A stretch of DNA of 64,000 bases from Pseudoxanthobacter soli DSM 19599 (GCF_900148505.1 NZ_FRXO01000004.1:434001-498000), one strand, 5' to 3'. Shown: positions 50,506-59,721, numbered from the stretch's first letter. Notes: generated by a model from the sequence alone, not told the origin. Numbers and translations: made by a program.

Positions 50506-51216
50506 ATGAGCGACACCACGCAAGACGCGGCCGCCACCACCGCGCCGCTTTCCCTCACCGATTACATCCACGCCGAGGTGTTGCGTCGCACCTCCGACGA
50601 AGCCGTGCGCGCGCACATCGACAAGCGCATCGGCGAGGCGGTCACCCAGGCCATCGACCAGCAGATGCGGTCCTACGGCGACGTGCGCGAGCAGATCGAG
50701 AAGGCCGTCGGCCGCGCTCTGGCTCTGCCCGGCGAGATCGACGTGCCCAGCTATTCCGCCCAGGTGCTCGCGATGCTGCGCGCCAAGATGGATGAGATTC
50801 TGGTGGCGCTGATCAACGAGAGGCTGGCCGCCGAGATGGCGGATATCCTGAAGGTCGGCAAGCCAGAGATCACGCTCACCGAGATCATCGAGGAGATGCG
50901 CAAGCGCGCGCGGCGCGACGATGAGAGCCACAGCCACACGGGGATGACCTGCCACATCCGGACGTCGGATTACGGCTTCCAGTATGTCAGCCTCGACTCC
51001 AAACCCGACATCGAGGCGCGCCGCTGCACCGTGCAGTTCGGCGTCACCAATGAGTACAAGGTCTTTACCCTCAGCGTCGATCAGAAGGACGCAAAGCACA
51101 CCATCGTGGCCGGCTATATGCCGAGCTACGTCAAGATGGTGTTCACGGCCTATGCCTGCGGATCGAAGATCATCATCGACGATACCGTCCCCGACATGTC
51201 CGTGTGGGACGAGTGA
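50506..51216 (+). CDS. Hypothetical early protein
   Basis: The 236-residue protein has a helical first half (EAVTQAIDQQMRSYGDVREQ) and a strand-rich second half (YKVFTLSVDQKDAKHTIVAG). AGGAGCG precedes ATG 50506. No family is recognised. Confidence 0.65.
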   Translation: MSDTTQDAAATTAPLSLTDYIHAEVLRRTSDEAVRAHIDKRIGEAVTQAIDQQMRSYGDVREQIEKAVGRALALPGEIDVPSYSAQVLAMLRAKMDEILVALINERLAAEMADILKVGKPEITLTEIIEEMRKRARRDDESHSHTGMTCHIRTSDYGFQYVSLDSKPDIEARRCTVQFGVTNEYKVFTLSVDQKDAKHTIVAGYMPSYVKMVFTAYACGSKIIIDDTVPDMSVWDE

Positions 51217-51218
51217 CC

Positions 51219-51497
51219 ATGGCGACACTCACCCCGGACGATCTGCGCACCCCGGCCGATATCGCGGCCGCCCTGGAGTTGCTGCGCATCCGCCTGCCGC
51301 TGCAGCTCTGTGACGACGCCGGCGTGGTGCTCGACGCCGACGGCAACGACGTGCTCGTCGTCGACGACACCGGCCTCCGGCAGGACGAGGAGGCGACCGC
51401 CCTTGCGGCCGTCGTCGCGGCCGCCATCAACGCCGCCGCCCTTACCCATCACATCGAGCAGCAACTCGAGACAACGAACAGCACGGTGTCGCCATGA
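51219..51497 (+). CDS. Small hypothetical early protein
   Basis: The 92-residue protein starts at 51219, directly after the upstream stop. It contains an acidic segment (VVLDADGNDVLVVDDTG) and an Ala-rich helix. It overlaps the ParB-like gene as ATGA. Function unknown. Confidence 0.6.
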   Translation: MATLTPDDLRTPADIAAALELLRIRLPLQLCDDAGVVLDADGNDVLVVDDTGLRQDEEATALAAVVAAAINAAALTHHIEQQLETTNSTVSP

Positions 51498-53311
51498 TCG
51501 ATTCCCGCCTGAACGCGCCTTTCACCCTGGTGCCGATCGCGAGCCTCGCCTTCGGTCATGAGGCCGCCCCGCCGCTGAACGCCCGGCGGCACGACCGCGA
51601 CGCCGAAATCGCGGCGCTGGCGGAATCCATCGTGCACCACGGCCTCATCCAGCCGCTCACGGTGACCGTGATCGACGGCCGCACCTATGTCGTCGACGGC
51701 AACCGGCGCCTCGCCGCGCTGCGGCGCCTGCAGGGCGAGCAAAGGCTCTATCAGGACGAGGCCGCGCCGTGCGTGCTGCAATCACAGCAGCTGGCCGGCG
51801 AGATTTCGCTCGCCGCCAACGTGATGCGGCTGCCGTTGCACCCGGCGGACCAGTACGAGGCCTTTCGCGCGCTGGCGGATGACGGGCAGTCCGAAGCCGA
51901 CATCGCCGCCCGCTTCGGCCTCGACACCAGGGCGGTCCGCCGCACCCTCGCGCTCGGGCGCCTGCACCCGGTGGTGCTGGATGGATGGCGCGCGGGCAGG
52001 ATCGATGCCGCGGAGGCCCAGCTTTTCACTTTGGCCCGCGATCAGGGCCATCAGGCGGAGGTGTACGGAAGGCTCGCCGGCAAAGACACCCTTGATCGCT
52101 ACTATATCCGGCGGGAACTCGGCGTGCTTGATGACTGGGAAGTCAATCAGCAGATGGCATTCGTCGGTGCCGAAGCCTATCGCGCCGCCGGCGGGTACAT
52201 TGCCGAGGACCTTTTCGGCGATCGGATCGTGATCCACGATCGCCCATTGCTGGCCCGGCTCGCCGAGGAGAAGCTCGGCGCCATCATCGTGTCGCTCGTC
52301 GAAGACGGCTGGTCGTGGGCGCATCACAAACGCGATGTGCCCGGCGCCATCTACCGATGGAAACAGATGGACGCCGCGCCCGCCGCGCCCACGCGCGCCG
52401 AGAAGACGCGCCTCAAGACGCTGCGGCAGCGCCTGAGCGAGATCGATGCCGCGAAGGCCGATTCCGGGCCCACCGAGGATATGGAGGCCGAAATTGCCGA
52501 GATCGAAGCCGCGATCGCCGGCATCGAGGCCGGGATCGAGGCGCGCGGATGGACGCCGGAGATCAAGGCGCGGTCGGGGTGCATCGTCGACCTGGATCAC
52601 CAGGGCAAGATCTGCGTGAGATACGGCCTGGTGAAGCCGGAGGAATCCGCCGCGAATGCCGACGGCGCCGACGACGTCGCTGGCGAAGACGACGCACCGG
52701 CGACCACCGGGCGCCGGCTGTCCCGCACCCAAAGCCAGCGCGCCAGCGAGATCAGGACCACGGCCGCCGCCCAGGCGCTGGCCGACGACCCGCACCTTGC
52801 GCTCGCGGTCGCCGTCGCCGCCCTGCAGAGCTATCGCGCGCCCGCGCGGCTTTATGCCCAGGGCTGGCATGGCATCAGGATCGAGCGCGAGAGCACCGAC
52901 TTCGCGACGTGCCTCGCCACCGCCATCGCCCTCGACCTTGACGGCCGCCTCGCCGCGCTCGCGCGCCTGGTGGCGGCATCGCTCGACCTGACCGACGCCG
53001 CCCGAGACAATGCCGGCAAGGGCGTGGCGCACCAGGATCTGGTTATCGATCTCCTCGACGGCGACGCCTACCGCGCCGCCATGGCGGGCGCGTTCGATCC
53101 TGTCCAGTGGTTCGGGCAGAATCCAGCCTCGGAATCGCGCCTGTGCATGGAGGAGGTTGCCGGCCGCGTCCACACGATCGACGGCAAGAAGGCCACGCTC
53201 GTCTCGGTCGCCGTCGTCGACGCCGCGAAGTCCGGATGGCTCCCGCCCGAACTCCGCTCGCGCCACTACCGCGCCCCTGACGCGGAGGAACAGCTGGAGG
53301 CCGCGGAGTGA
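51494..53311 (+). CDS. Large ParB-like protein
   Basis: The 605-residue protein has a ParB-type N-terminus: IAALAESIVHHGLIQPLTV, VVDGNRRLAALRRLQGE, and an HTH-like segment (SEADIAARFGLDTRAVRRTL). This resembles plasmid and phage ParB/KorB proteins. The long C-terminal part, with coiled-coil stretches near 300-345, is specific to this group. No ParA is present nearby. It may act as a DNA-binding regulator or CTP-dependent clamp, not as a partition protein. It is coupled to both neighbours. Confidence 0.82.
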   Translation: MIDSRLNAPFTLVPIASLAFGHEAAPPLNARRHDRDAEIAALAESIVHHGLIQPLTVTVIDGRTYVVDGNRRLAALRRLQGEQRLYQDEAAPCVLQSQQLAGEISLAANVMRLPLHPADQYEAFRALADDGQSEADIAARFGLDTRAVRRTLALGRLHPVVLDGWRAGRIDAAEAQLFTLARDQGHQAEVYGRLAGKDTLDRYYIRRELGVLDDWEVNQQMAFVGAEAYRAAGGYIAEDLFGDRIVIHDRPLLARLAEEKLGAIIVSLVEDGWSWAHHKRDVPGAIYRWKQMDAAPAAPTRAEKTRLKTLRQRLSEIDAAKADSGPTEDMEAEIAEIEAAIAGIEAGIEARGWTPEIKARSGCIVDLDHQGKICVRYGLVKPEESAANADGADDVAGEDDAPATTGRRLSRTQSQRASEIRTTAAAQALADDPHLALAVAVAALQSYRAPARLYAQGWHGIRIERESTDFATCLATAIALDLDGRLAALARLVAASLDLTDAARDNAGKGVAHQDLVIDLLDGDAYRAAMAGAFDPVQWFGQNPASESRLCMEEVAGRVHTIDGKKATLVSVAVVDAAKSGWLPPELRSRHYRAPDAEEQLEAAE

Positions 53312-53553
53312 CAGACGCCGCCGTCATCACGCCACGCGCGCTTACCCGCGAGCAGGTGGCATCCTATCTCGGGCTGTCACCCTCGGCGGTCAGCGACTGG
53401 CAGGCCCGCGGCCTGATTCCCGGCCCGATCCCCGGGACCCGTCGATGGGATCGCGTTGCTATCGACCGGGCGATGGACCGAATCAGCGGGCTTTCAAACG
53501 GCGACGAAGCGGAGGATGATTTTTCCGCTTGGAGACGCGCCAACGGTCATTAG
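53308..53553 (+). CDS. Excisionase-like HTH protein
   Basis: The 81-residue protein has a MerR/excisionase-type HTH (LTREQVASYLGLSPSAVSDW) with a wing (PGTRRWDRVAIDRAM). It lies directly before the integrase, the usual xis position. It starts with GTG overlapping the ParB-like stop. It could also help regulate the integrase. Confidence 0.75.
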   Translation: MTDAAVITPRALTREQVASYLGLSPSAVSDWQARGLIPGPIPGTRRWDRVAIDRAMDRISGLSNGDEAEDDFSAWRRANGH

Positions 53554-53561
53554 GTCGAACG

Positions 53562-54647
53562 ATGCGGGTTCATCTGAAGGGAATTGCCAGTGCGTCCTTC
53601 AAGCTGGCCAACGGGCAGACGAAGAAACATTATTACGCTTGGCGCGGTGGCCCGGCCATCAAGGATGGAAGTGAATATCTCCAGCCGGGAGACCCGCGCT
53701 TCATTCCCGTCGCGATGGCCCTGATCGGACAGAAGCAGAAAAGCGCGTCGACGACCTTCCAGACCCTGATCGATCTCTATCTCGATTCGGACGAGTACCT
53801 CTCGTGTAGCGAACGTACGAGAACGGATTACAGGAATCTGATCTCGGCGCGGCCGGACAACATCGAAAAGAACTTCGGGAAAATGCCGCTTTCCGCCTTC
53901 ACCGAGAAGAACCGGGCCACGACCCGCGGCATCTTCAAGGAGTGGCGGGACATGCTCGCGCGGCGATCGAGGCGACAGGCCGATTACGCGTGGGTGGTGC
54001 TGGCACGGATATGCTCGGTCGCCGTCGACCGCGGGAAAATACCGACGAACCCGTGCGAGAAGGGTGGCAGGCTCTACAGGGCGGACCGGTCAGAGCAGGT
54101 ATGGACGGACGAGGATGAGCAGAAGTTCCTCGCCAGCGCGCCCGAGCACCTCCGCCTCGCTATCCTGCTGGCCATATGGACAGGGCAGCGGCAGGGCGAC
54201 CTGCTGAAGCTCACCTGGACGGCCTATGATGGCCAGACGATCCGGTTCCGGCAGGGCAAGACGCGCGCGCGAATCACGATCCCGGTGGGCGCCCCGCTGA
54301 AGGCAGCGCTCGACACGGAGATAGCGAAAAGGCGCGGGACGCTGATTCTGCTAACGGCCGCAGGCACGCCATGGACACCGGATGGGTTCCGCGCGTCCTG
54401 GCGGAAGGCTGTCGCCAAGGCCGGAATCAGTGGCCTGACGTTCCATGATCTGAGAGGCACCGCGATCACGCGCCTCGCCGTCGCAGGCGGCACGGTTCCG
54501 GAGATCGCGGCCCTCACCGGGCACACCCTGAAGGACGTCGAATCGATCCTGGATGCCCACTATCTCAGTCGCGGATCGGGCCTCGCGGAGAGCGCGATCA
54601 TCAAACTCGAAGCGCACGTGAAGGGCGCCGAAAAGACCAAGGAGTGA
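53562..54647 (+). CDS. int: Tyrosine-family integrase
   Basis: The 361-residue recombinase keeps the full catalytic set: Arg210 in TGQRQGD, His295 and Arg298 in FHDLRG, His321 in LTGHTLKDV, and Tyr334 in DAHYLSR. An N-terminal arm-binding and core-binding region precedes it. It should join attP with attB in tRNA-Gln and reverse the reaction with the excisionase. ATG 53562 is used, and an in-frame TTG at 53529 exists. The gene ends 76 bases before the right repeat. Confidence 0.95.
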   Translation: MRVHLKGIASASFKLANGQTKKHYYAWRGGPAIKDGSEYLQPGDPRFIPVAMALIGQKQKSASTTFQTLIDLYLDSDEYLSCSERTRTDYRNLISARPDNIEKNFGKMPLSAFTEKNRATTRGIFKEWRDMLARRSRRQADYAWVVLARICSVAVDRGKIPTNPCEKGGRLYRADRSEQVWTDEDEQKFLASAPEHLRLAILLAIWTGQRQGDLLKLTWTAYDGQTIRFRQGKTRARITIPVGAPLKAALDTEIAKRRGTLILLTAAGTPWTPDGFRASWRKAVAKAGISGLTFHDLRGTAITRLAVAGGTVPEIAALTGHTLKDVESILDAHYLSRGSGLAESAIIKLEAHVKGAEKTKE

Positions 54648-54678
54648 ACAAATCTGCAAAGGGTTCTGCAAAGTGAGG

Positions 54679-54706
54679 ATTCCGGTCCGCAATCGCGAAC
54701 CGGAAT
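54679..54706. terminator. Hairpin after the integrase
   Basis: An 8-bp inverted repeat (ATTCCGGT / ACCGGAAT, 12-base spacer) extends with further pairing (CGC/GCG) inside. TTATCCTT follows. It lies between the integrase stop and the tRNA and may end early transcription before the host gene. Confidence 0.5.
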
Positions 54707-54722
54707 TATCCTTACAAAACAA

Positions 54723-54771
54723 ATGGCTGGGGGACCTGGATTCGAACCAAGACTAACGGAGTCAGAGTCCG
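54723..54771 (-). repeat. attR: 49-bp direct repeat within tRNA-Gln
   Basis: This block is identical to 104-152. Here it forms the 3' portion of the intact tRNA-Gln gene, so integration restored the tRNA sequence at this junction. Confidence 0.95.
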
Positions 54772-54797
54772 CTGTTCTACCATTAAACTATCCCCCA
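54724..54797 (-). tRNA. tRNA-Gln (anticodon CTG)
   Basis: The minus strand folds as a normal 74-nt tRNA. The acceptor arms TGGGGGA and TCCCCCA pair, G is the discriminator, and CCA is encoded. The anticodon loop is CTCTGAC with CTG in the centre, which reads CAG codons. The T-arm contains TTCGAATC. It served as the integration site. Confidence 0.97.
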
Positions 54798-54945
54798 AAT
54801 GCCGGACCTCGTTCAAGGTGCCCGGCCTTCCCCACCCGGCTGAGGTCCGCTTCCGTCTTGCCGTCTCGCTGAGCGGGATGGCATCGGAGCATCGGACACT
54901 GGAGGCCGTGCGAGGCCGGCGGTTTGGGGCCGCCGACGGGGGTGG

Positions 54946-54974
54946 CTTATAGCGCGGGCTTTTGGCGCTGGCAA
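54946..54974 (-). promoter_or_regulatory. Probable promoter of tRNA-Gln
   Basis: On the minus strand TTGCCA (54974-54969) and TATAAG (54951-54946) are separated by 17 bases, a good sigma-70 promoter. Transcription would begin about 140 bases before the tRNA. The rest of 54798-55061 holds no gene that I can support. Confidence 0.6.
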
Positions 54975-55061
54975 CAGCCACAGCCTGTGGATTTCGTCCG
55001 GCGGCGGTGGAAATCTCTCAAGCCCGCGCGCGACCCGTCCATGTCCGCGACAGGCCCCGTT

Positions 55062-55778
55062 TCACGACGCCACGGCGATCTTCTGCTCGGGGCCAGCTGA
55101 TTCGCGGACGCCGTAGATGCTCAGGAACATGTCCACGGCCGGCTCGACATAGGCACGGATTTCAGCCTCAGTCGGTACCTCGCCCACATTGAACAGCATC
55201 TGCTTTGCAAAGGTCGCTTGGGAAAGCGACAGGAACTGCGACGCGGCGAGATACGGATCCGGCACGTTGAGGCGGCCGCGCCGCGACTGTTCGGCAAAGA
55301 ATTGCGCCACGCGCTCACGGCCGACTTCCGGTCCGGCCGCATAGGTCATGCGCCCGAGCTCCGGGAACGCGTTGGCCGCGCCGATCACCATACGCATGAA
55401 CGCCACGTGGTCCGGCCGCGTCAGTTTGACAACGAGGCGGCTGGCGTGACGGATCAGCGTGCCCCGGACGTCCTCGACATCGGCATCGAGAATCGCGTTG
55501 CATTCCGGCAAGGTGGCGCGCAGTTCCTCAACAAGCGCTGCAAACAGCGCCTCCTTGTGCTCGAAATAGACATAGAGCGTCGGCTTGGACACGCCCGCCT
55601 CGACGGCGATGTCATTCATGCTCGCACGATCATAGCCGAGAGTGGTGAAGACCCGGCGAGCCGCATTCACGATGCGTCGTCGCTTTTCCTCCTGACCAAC
55701 CCGGCGAGGCCGGCGCGCATCGGCGGAATCGTTCTCCGCGTGGCGCGAGGAAGTGGAAGTCTGCGTTATCGACGTCAC
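55062..55778 (-). CDS. TetR-family transcriptional regulator
   Basis: The 238-residue protein has a TetR HTH (RRVFTTLGYDRASMNDIAVE, then AGVSKPTLYVYFEHKEALF) after a basic, disordered 30-residue N-terminus. The ligand domain resembles the AcrR-like C-terminal type. It diverges from the emrA1-emrB1 operon and probably represses it, with induction by a pump substrate. GTG 55778 is the likely start. A shorter start inside the basic tail is possible. Confidence 0.88.
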   Translation of the reverse strand: MTSITQTSTSSRHAENDSADARRPRRVGQEEKRRRIVNAARRVFTTLGYDRASMNDIAVEAGVSKPTLYVYFEHKEALFAALVEELRATLPECNAILDADVEDVRGTLIRHASRLVVKLTRPDHVAFMRMVIGAANAFPELGRMTYAAGPEVGRERVAQFFAEQSRRGRLNVPDPYLAASQFLSLSQATFAKQMLFNVGEVPTEAEIRAYVEPAVDMFLSIYGVRESAGPEQKIAVAS

Positions 55779-56138
55779 GTGCTTCGTCCTGACCTGAATC
55801 CTGGCGTCCCTGCGGCGCGCGTCGCCACCCCGTTATCGTAGTGTCGCCGCGTGCTGCAATAAAGCAACACCTGCAAACGCAGCGCGTAGCCGCGTGCTCG
55901 CCTGCAGTGGCGACGGCTCCCGACGAGCGGCGCGCTCATGCCGGTCCGATCCAGAGGAGCGCGGACGCAACACATCCGCCCGGCTCAAGCCCGGCACGTT
56001 TTCACCGCGCTCGCTTGCATCGGACCGGCGAGAAGACTATAGCATTAAACTACACGGTTTAGTCAATTTCCGTATCGGATCGAGATCCCCGCGAATCCGC
56101 TCGGAATGACGGCGCGATGCCGCAAATGGACCAGCACC
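55779..56138. promoter_or_regulatory. Divergent promoter region of tetR and emrA1
   Basis: This stretch holds no gene. An inverted repeat TAAAC-N6-GTTTA at 56046-56061 is the best TetR operator candidate. On the minus strand TTGACT overlaps this repeat, with a TATAGT further on, giving a possible tetR promoter under autoregulation. The remaining sequence is featureless. Confidence 0.55.
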
Positions 56139-57413
56139 ATGGATGACCTCAGGCCCAACGCTCAGCGTGGCGATACGACGACGCTTTCCGCCTCGGAGCG
56201 AGAGGCGACGCGTTCCTTCGCCCCTCCCGAGGAAACCGCCGCGCCGTCGCGGGTGACGGCCGGCGTCGCCCGCGCGCCCTCCCCGCCCGGCAACTCCCCG
56301 CAGGTTTCGCCCGCCCACACCGGTGCCGATGGCGCGGGGTTGCCGACCTCGATGGCGCCACCGGCGAAGCGGTCGCGGCGCAAGCCGGTGCTGCTGGTCG
56401 TGGCACTTGTGATCGTCGCCGGCGCCGGGTGGGTCGGCGAACGCTGGTGGACGTTCGGCCGCTTTCAGATCACGACCGACGATGCCTACGTCCAGGCGGA
56501 CATCACCCGCGTCTCTGCCAAGGTCGCTGGCTATATCTCCGCGCTTCCCGTCGAGGAAAACCAGTCGGTGAAAAAGGGCGACATCATCGCCGAGATCGAC
56601 AAGGACGACTATCAGGTCGCACTCGATTCCGCGAAGACCCGCGCCGACACGCTGCGGGCGACGGTGGCGCGAATCGGCACACAGATCGAAGCCCAGGAAG
56701 CCGAGATCGCGCAGGCGACGGCGCAGGTGACCTCCGCAGACGCGGAGAGCGTTCGCGCCGAGGCCGACTTCAAGCGCGCCAGCGCGCTGCTCGACACGCC
56801 GGCCGGCCTGCAGAAACAGGTCGACGAGGCGCGGGCCGGGCTCGACAAGGCGAAGGCCGCCGTAGCCGCCGCGAAGGCCGGCGTTGCCGCGGCAGAGGGC
56901 CAGCGGGACGTTCTGACCGCCCAGAAGGTGGAAGCCGAACGCCAGCTCGCCGAGCAACTCACCCAGGTGCACAAGGCCGAGCTCGACCTTGAAAACACCG
57001 ACATCCGCGCCCCCGTCGATGGCGTGTTCGGAAATCGCGCGGTCAATATCGGCGCCTATGTGCAGCCGGGCGGGCGCATCGGCGCCCTCGTGCCCGATGA
57101 CAGCTACTATGTCGAGGCCAACTACAAGGAAACCCAGCTCGCCCATATCAAGCCCGGCCTGCCGGTGACGATCTCGGTCGATGCTCTCGACGGCAACGCG
57201 GTGCACGGCACCGTGACCAGCATCGCGCCGGGATCCGGAGCGACCTTCAGCCTGCTGCCGCCGGAAAACGCCACAGGGAACTTCACCAAGATCACCCAGC
57301 GTATCCCGGTGCGCATCGACATCAGCCCGGCGGACCAGAAAAACCCGATCCTTCGCCCGGGTCTGTCCGTCGTGGTCGACATCGATATGCGCGGCTCAGC
57401 CGCTGCGCACTGA
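56139..57413 (+). CDS. emrA: EmrA-type membrane fusion protein (HlyD family)
   Basis: The 424-residue periplasmic adaptor links an inner membrane DHA2 pump to an outer membrane channel. A disordered, Pro/Ser-rich cytoplasmic N-terminus of about 80 residues precedes one membrane helix (PVLLVVALVIVAGAGWVGE). The barrel-sandwich begins at FQITTDDAYVQADITRVSAK, the long hairpin lies near 150-270, and the second half contains IRAPVDGVFGNRAVNIG. The start could also be ATG 56106. It precedes emrB1 by 66 bases. Confidence 0.9.
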   Translation: MDDLRPNAQRGDTTTLSASEREATRSFAPPEETAAPSRVTAGVARAPSPPGNSPQVSPAHTGADGAGLPTSMAPPAKRSRRKPVLLVVALVIVAGAGWVGERWWTFGRFQITTDDAYVQADITRVSAKVAGYISALPVEENQSVKKGDIIAEIDKDDYQVALDSAKTRADTLRATVARIGTQIEAQEAEIAQATAQVTSADAESVRAEADFKRASALLDTPAGLQKQVDEARAGLDKAKAAVAAAKAGVAAAEGQRDVLTAQKVEAERQLAEQLTQVHKAELDLENTDIRAPVDGVFGNRAVNIGAYVQPGGRIGALVPDDSYYVEANYKETQLAHIKPGLPVTISVDALDGNAVHGTVTSIAPGSGATFSLLPPENATGNFTKITQRIPVRIDISPADQKNPILRPGLSVVVDIDMRGSAAAH

Positions 57414-57427
57414 TCAGCGCCGAGTCC

Positions 57428-57452
57428 GTCCGCCGGCATGACGCCGGCGGAC
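57428..57452. promoter_or_regulatory. Intercistronic hairpin between emrA1 and emrB1
   Basis: A perfect 10-bp inverted repeat (GTCCGCCGGC, 5-base loop, GCCGGCGGAC) lies in the 66-bp gap. No T-run follows. It could protect the upstream transcript or reduce read-through into emrB1. Confidence 0.6.
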
Positions 57453-57479
57453 TTACGCCATGGAAGCCGGGCATCCGAC

Positions 57480-59090
57480 ATGAGCACGGGCAGCAACGCC
57501 ATTTCCCGCAAGCCGCAGGCGGGGGCCGGATCGGCCGCGCCCGCGGCAGATGCGGATCGCATCGATCCGCGCCGCCTGATCGCCTTCATGTCGATGGCGG
57601 TGGGCATGTTCATGGCGCTGCTCGACATCCAGGTCGTGTCGGCTTCACTTTCGGAGATCCAGGCGGGTCTCTCGGCTTCGACGGATGAGATGTCGTGGGT
57701 TCAGACCGCCTATCTCATCGCTGAAGTCGTGATGATCCCGCTGTCCGGCTATCTTGCCCAGGCGATATCGACGCGCTGGCTCTTTGCGATTTCCGCGGGC
57801 GGTTTCACCATCACCAGCCTGTTCTGCGGCCTATCCAGCGGCATCAACGAGATGATCTTCTGGCGCGCGCTGCAAGGCTTCCTGGGTGGCGCGATGATCC
57901 CGAGCGTGTTCTCGGCCGCCTATTCGATCTTCCCGCGTTCCAAGCAGGGCATCATTGCCCCGATCGTCGGCCTGATCGCGACGCTGGCGCCGACCATCGG
58001 GCCGACGGTCGGCGGATATCTGACCGAGTGGCAATCCTGGCACTGGCTGTTCTTCATCAACATCCTGCCCGGCATTTTCGTCACCGTCGCGGCGATCGCG
58101 CTGATCGACTTCGACGAGCCGGACTTGAGCCTGCTCGCCAAGTTCGACTGGTTCGGCCTCGCGGCGTTGGCGCTGTTCCTGTGCAGCCTCGAATATGTGC
58201 TGGAGGAAGGCGCCCGCAACGACTGGTTCGAGGATGAGTCGATTCGCATCTTCGCGGTCGCCACGGTGATCGGGGGAATCTTGTTCTTCTGGCGCGCGCT
58301 GACGCGGGACGTGCCGATCGTGAACATGAGCGCGTTCAAGGACCGGAATTTCGCGGTCGGCTGCCTGTTCACCTTCACCCTCGGGATCGGGCTCTACGGG
58401 CTGACCTATATCTACCCGCTGTTTCTCGGCCACGTGCGCGGCTACAACTCGCTGGAGATCGGGCAGACGATGTTCCTGTCCGGCGCCTGCATGTTCGTCA
58501 CCGCGCCGATCGCGGGACGGCTGGCGCAGCGAGTCGACCCGCGAATCATGATGTCCGCCGGGTTCGTCGGCTTCGCCATCGGCTGTTGGATCATGACGAA
58601 GGTGACCGCTGACTGGGATTTCTGGGAGCTCGCCTGGCCCCAGGTGTTCCGTGGCGTTTCGCTGATGTTCTGCATGATTCCCATCAACAACGTCGCGCTT
58701 GGCACGCTCCCGCCGAACCGTCTGAAATCGGCCTCCGGCCTGTTCAACCTGATGCGCAATCTGGGCGGTGCCGTCGGCCTCGCCGCCATCAACACTTTCA
58801 TCAACAATCGCTGGGATCTGCATATCGAACGCCTGCACGAGGCCCTCGATCAGAGCAACGCGGTCGCGAACGACTGGCTCGCGGACATGACGCAGCGCTT
58901 CTCGGATCAAGGGACCGAGGCGGCCACGATGGCGCTGCGCCAGCTCGCAACGGTCGCACGCGGCCAAGCTTACGTGATGGCGCTCGCCGACATCTTCGTG
59001 CTGCTGGCGGTCACGTTCATGCTGCTGATCCCCTTGGCGCCTTTGCTGCGTCGCCCCCGCGCCGGAGGTGGAGGCGGCGGCGCGCATTGA
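57480..59090 (+). CDS. emrB: EmrB/QacA-type MFS drug exporter (DHA2, 14 helices)
   Basis: The 536-residue transporter has the DHA2 motifs: MALLDIQVVSASLSEI in helix 1 with the conserved Asp, LFAISAGGFTITSLFCGLS, FWRALQGFLGGAMIPSVFS, and motif C-like ATLAPTIGPTVGGYLTEW. It uses proton motive force to export hydrophobic compounds together with EmrA. The C-terminus ends in a short basic/Gly tail. It is co-directional with emrA1. Confidence 0.92.
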   Translation: MSTGSNAISRKPQAGAGSAAPAADADRIDPRRLIAFMSMAVGMFMALLDIQVVSASLSEIQAGLSASTDEMSWVQTAYLIAEVVMIPLSGYLAQAISTRWLFAISAGGFTITSLFCGLSSGINEMIFWRALQGFLGGAMIPSVFSAAYSIFPRSKQGIIAPIVGLIATLAPTIGPTVGGYLTEWQSWHWLFFINILPGIFVTVAAIALIDFDEPDLSLLAKFDWFGLAALALFLCSLEYVLEEGARNDWFEDESIRIFAVATVIGGILFFWRALTRDVPIVNMSAFKDRNFAVGCLFTFTLGIGLYGLTYIYPLFLGHVRGYNSLEIGQTMFLSGACMFVTAPIAGRLAQRVDPRIMMSAGFVGFAIGCWIMTKVTADWDFWELAWPQVFRGVSLMFCMIPINNVALGTLPPNRLKSASGLFNLMRNLGGAVGLAAINTFINNRWDLHIERLHEALDQSNAVANDWLADMTQRFSDQGTEAATMALRQLATVARGQAYVMALADIFVLLAVTFMLLIPLAPLLRRPRAGGGGGGAH

Positions 59091-59235
59091 CCGCGACCGC
59101 CGCGATAGCCCAAATTCGGGCCACGAGCCGCCGGCCGTTCCCGTCTGTCGCCGACCTGCAGCGCATGACCGCGCGGTGGCGGTGTGCGTTCGCATCGGAC
59201 GTGGAGCGAACCGCGATGAGGACCATGCCACAACG

Positions 59236-59706
59236 ATGATCTATGTCGACGCCGATGCCTGCCCGGTGAAGGATGAAGTTCTGCGCGTCGCCGCCCGCCG
59301 CGGCCTTAAAGTCGCGATGGTCGCGAATCGATGGTTCCGGCTGGAGAGCGACCCGCTCGTGGAGCGGGTGATCGTGCCTGAAGGCCCAGACGTGGCAGAT
59401 GACTGGATCGCCGAGAGGGCGGTCTCCGGCGATGTGGTGATCACAGCCGATATTCCGCTTGCGGCGCGGGTGGTGTCCGCCGGGGCTCTCGCCCTCGGGC
59501 CCACGGGCCGTCTGTTCACGGCAGACAATATGGGGATGGCGCTCGCGGTGCGCGATCTCGGCACCCAGCTGCGCGAAGCCGATCCGCTGAGCCTTCAGAC
59601 CGGAGGAGGACCACGCCCGTTCAGTCCTGCCGACCGCTCCCGCTTTCTGCAGGCGCTGGAGAGCGCGGTCCGCCGCGCCGAACGCCTGGCTTCAAGTTCC
59701 CAGTGA
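59236..59706 (+). CDS. YaiI/YqxD family protein (DUF188)
   Basis: The 156-residue protein has the DUF188 signature: IYVDADACPVKDEVLRVA at the N-terminus, DDWIAERAVSGDVVITADIP, LAARVVSAGA, and GGPRPFSPADRSRFLQAL at the end. The fold is PIN-like and may be a nuclease, but no function is established. The start at 59236 fits the family length. The longer frame from 59068 is unsupported. Confidence 0.93.
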   Translation: MIYVDADACPVKDEVLRVAARRGLKVAMVANRWFRLESDPLVERVIVPEGPDVADDWIAERAVSGDVVITADIPLAARVVSAGALALGPTGRLFTADNMGMALAVRDLGTQLREADPLSLQTGGGPRPFSPADRSRFLQALESAVRRAERLASSSQ

Positions 59707-59721
59707 ACGCCTCGCGACGTG

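Larger units (their letters stand above)
104..54771. mobile_element. Complete temperate prophage in tRNA-Gln (lambda-like head, Mu-like contractile tail)
   Basis: The element is bounded by a perfect 49-bp direct repeat equal to the 3' part of tRNA-Gln. Counting one copy of the repeat, it is 54,619 bp long. It contains an integrase and excisionase beside the right repeat, a repressor/Cro pair, early operons to both sides, replication genes, terminase, portal, capsid, a full Mu-ordered contractile tail module and lysis genes. No essential structural gene looks frameshifted or truncated, so the phage may be inducible. Structural genes are all on the minus strand, while cargo and rightward early genes are on the plus strand. 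AT-rich genes at 7703-11157 and 44188-45051 stand out against the high-GC background, which suggests separate acquisition. Confidence 0.96.
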
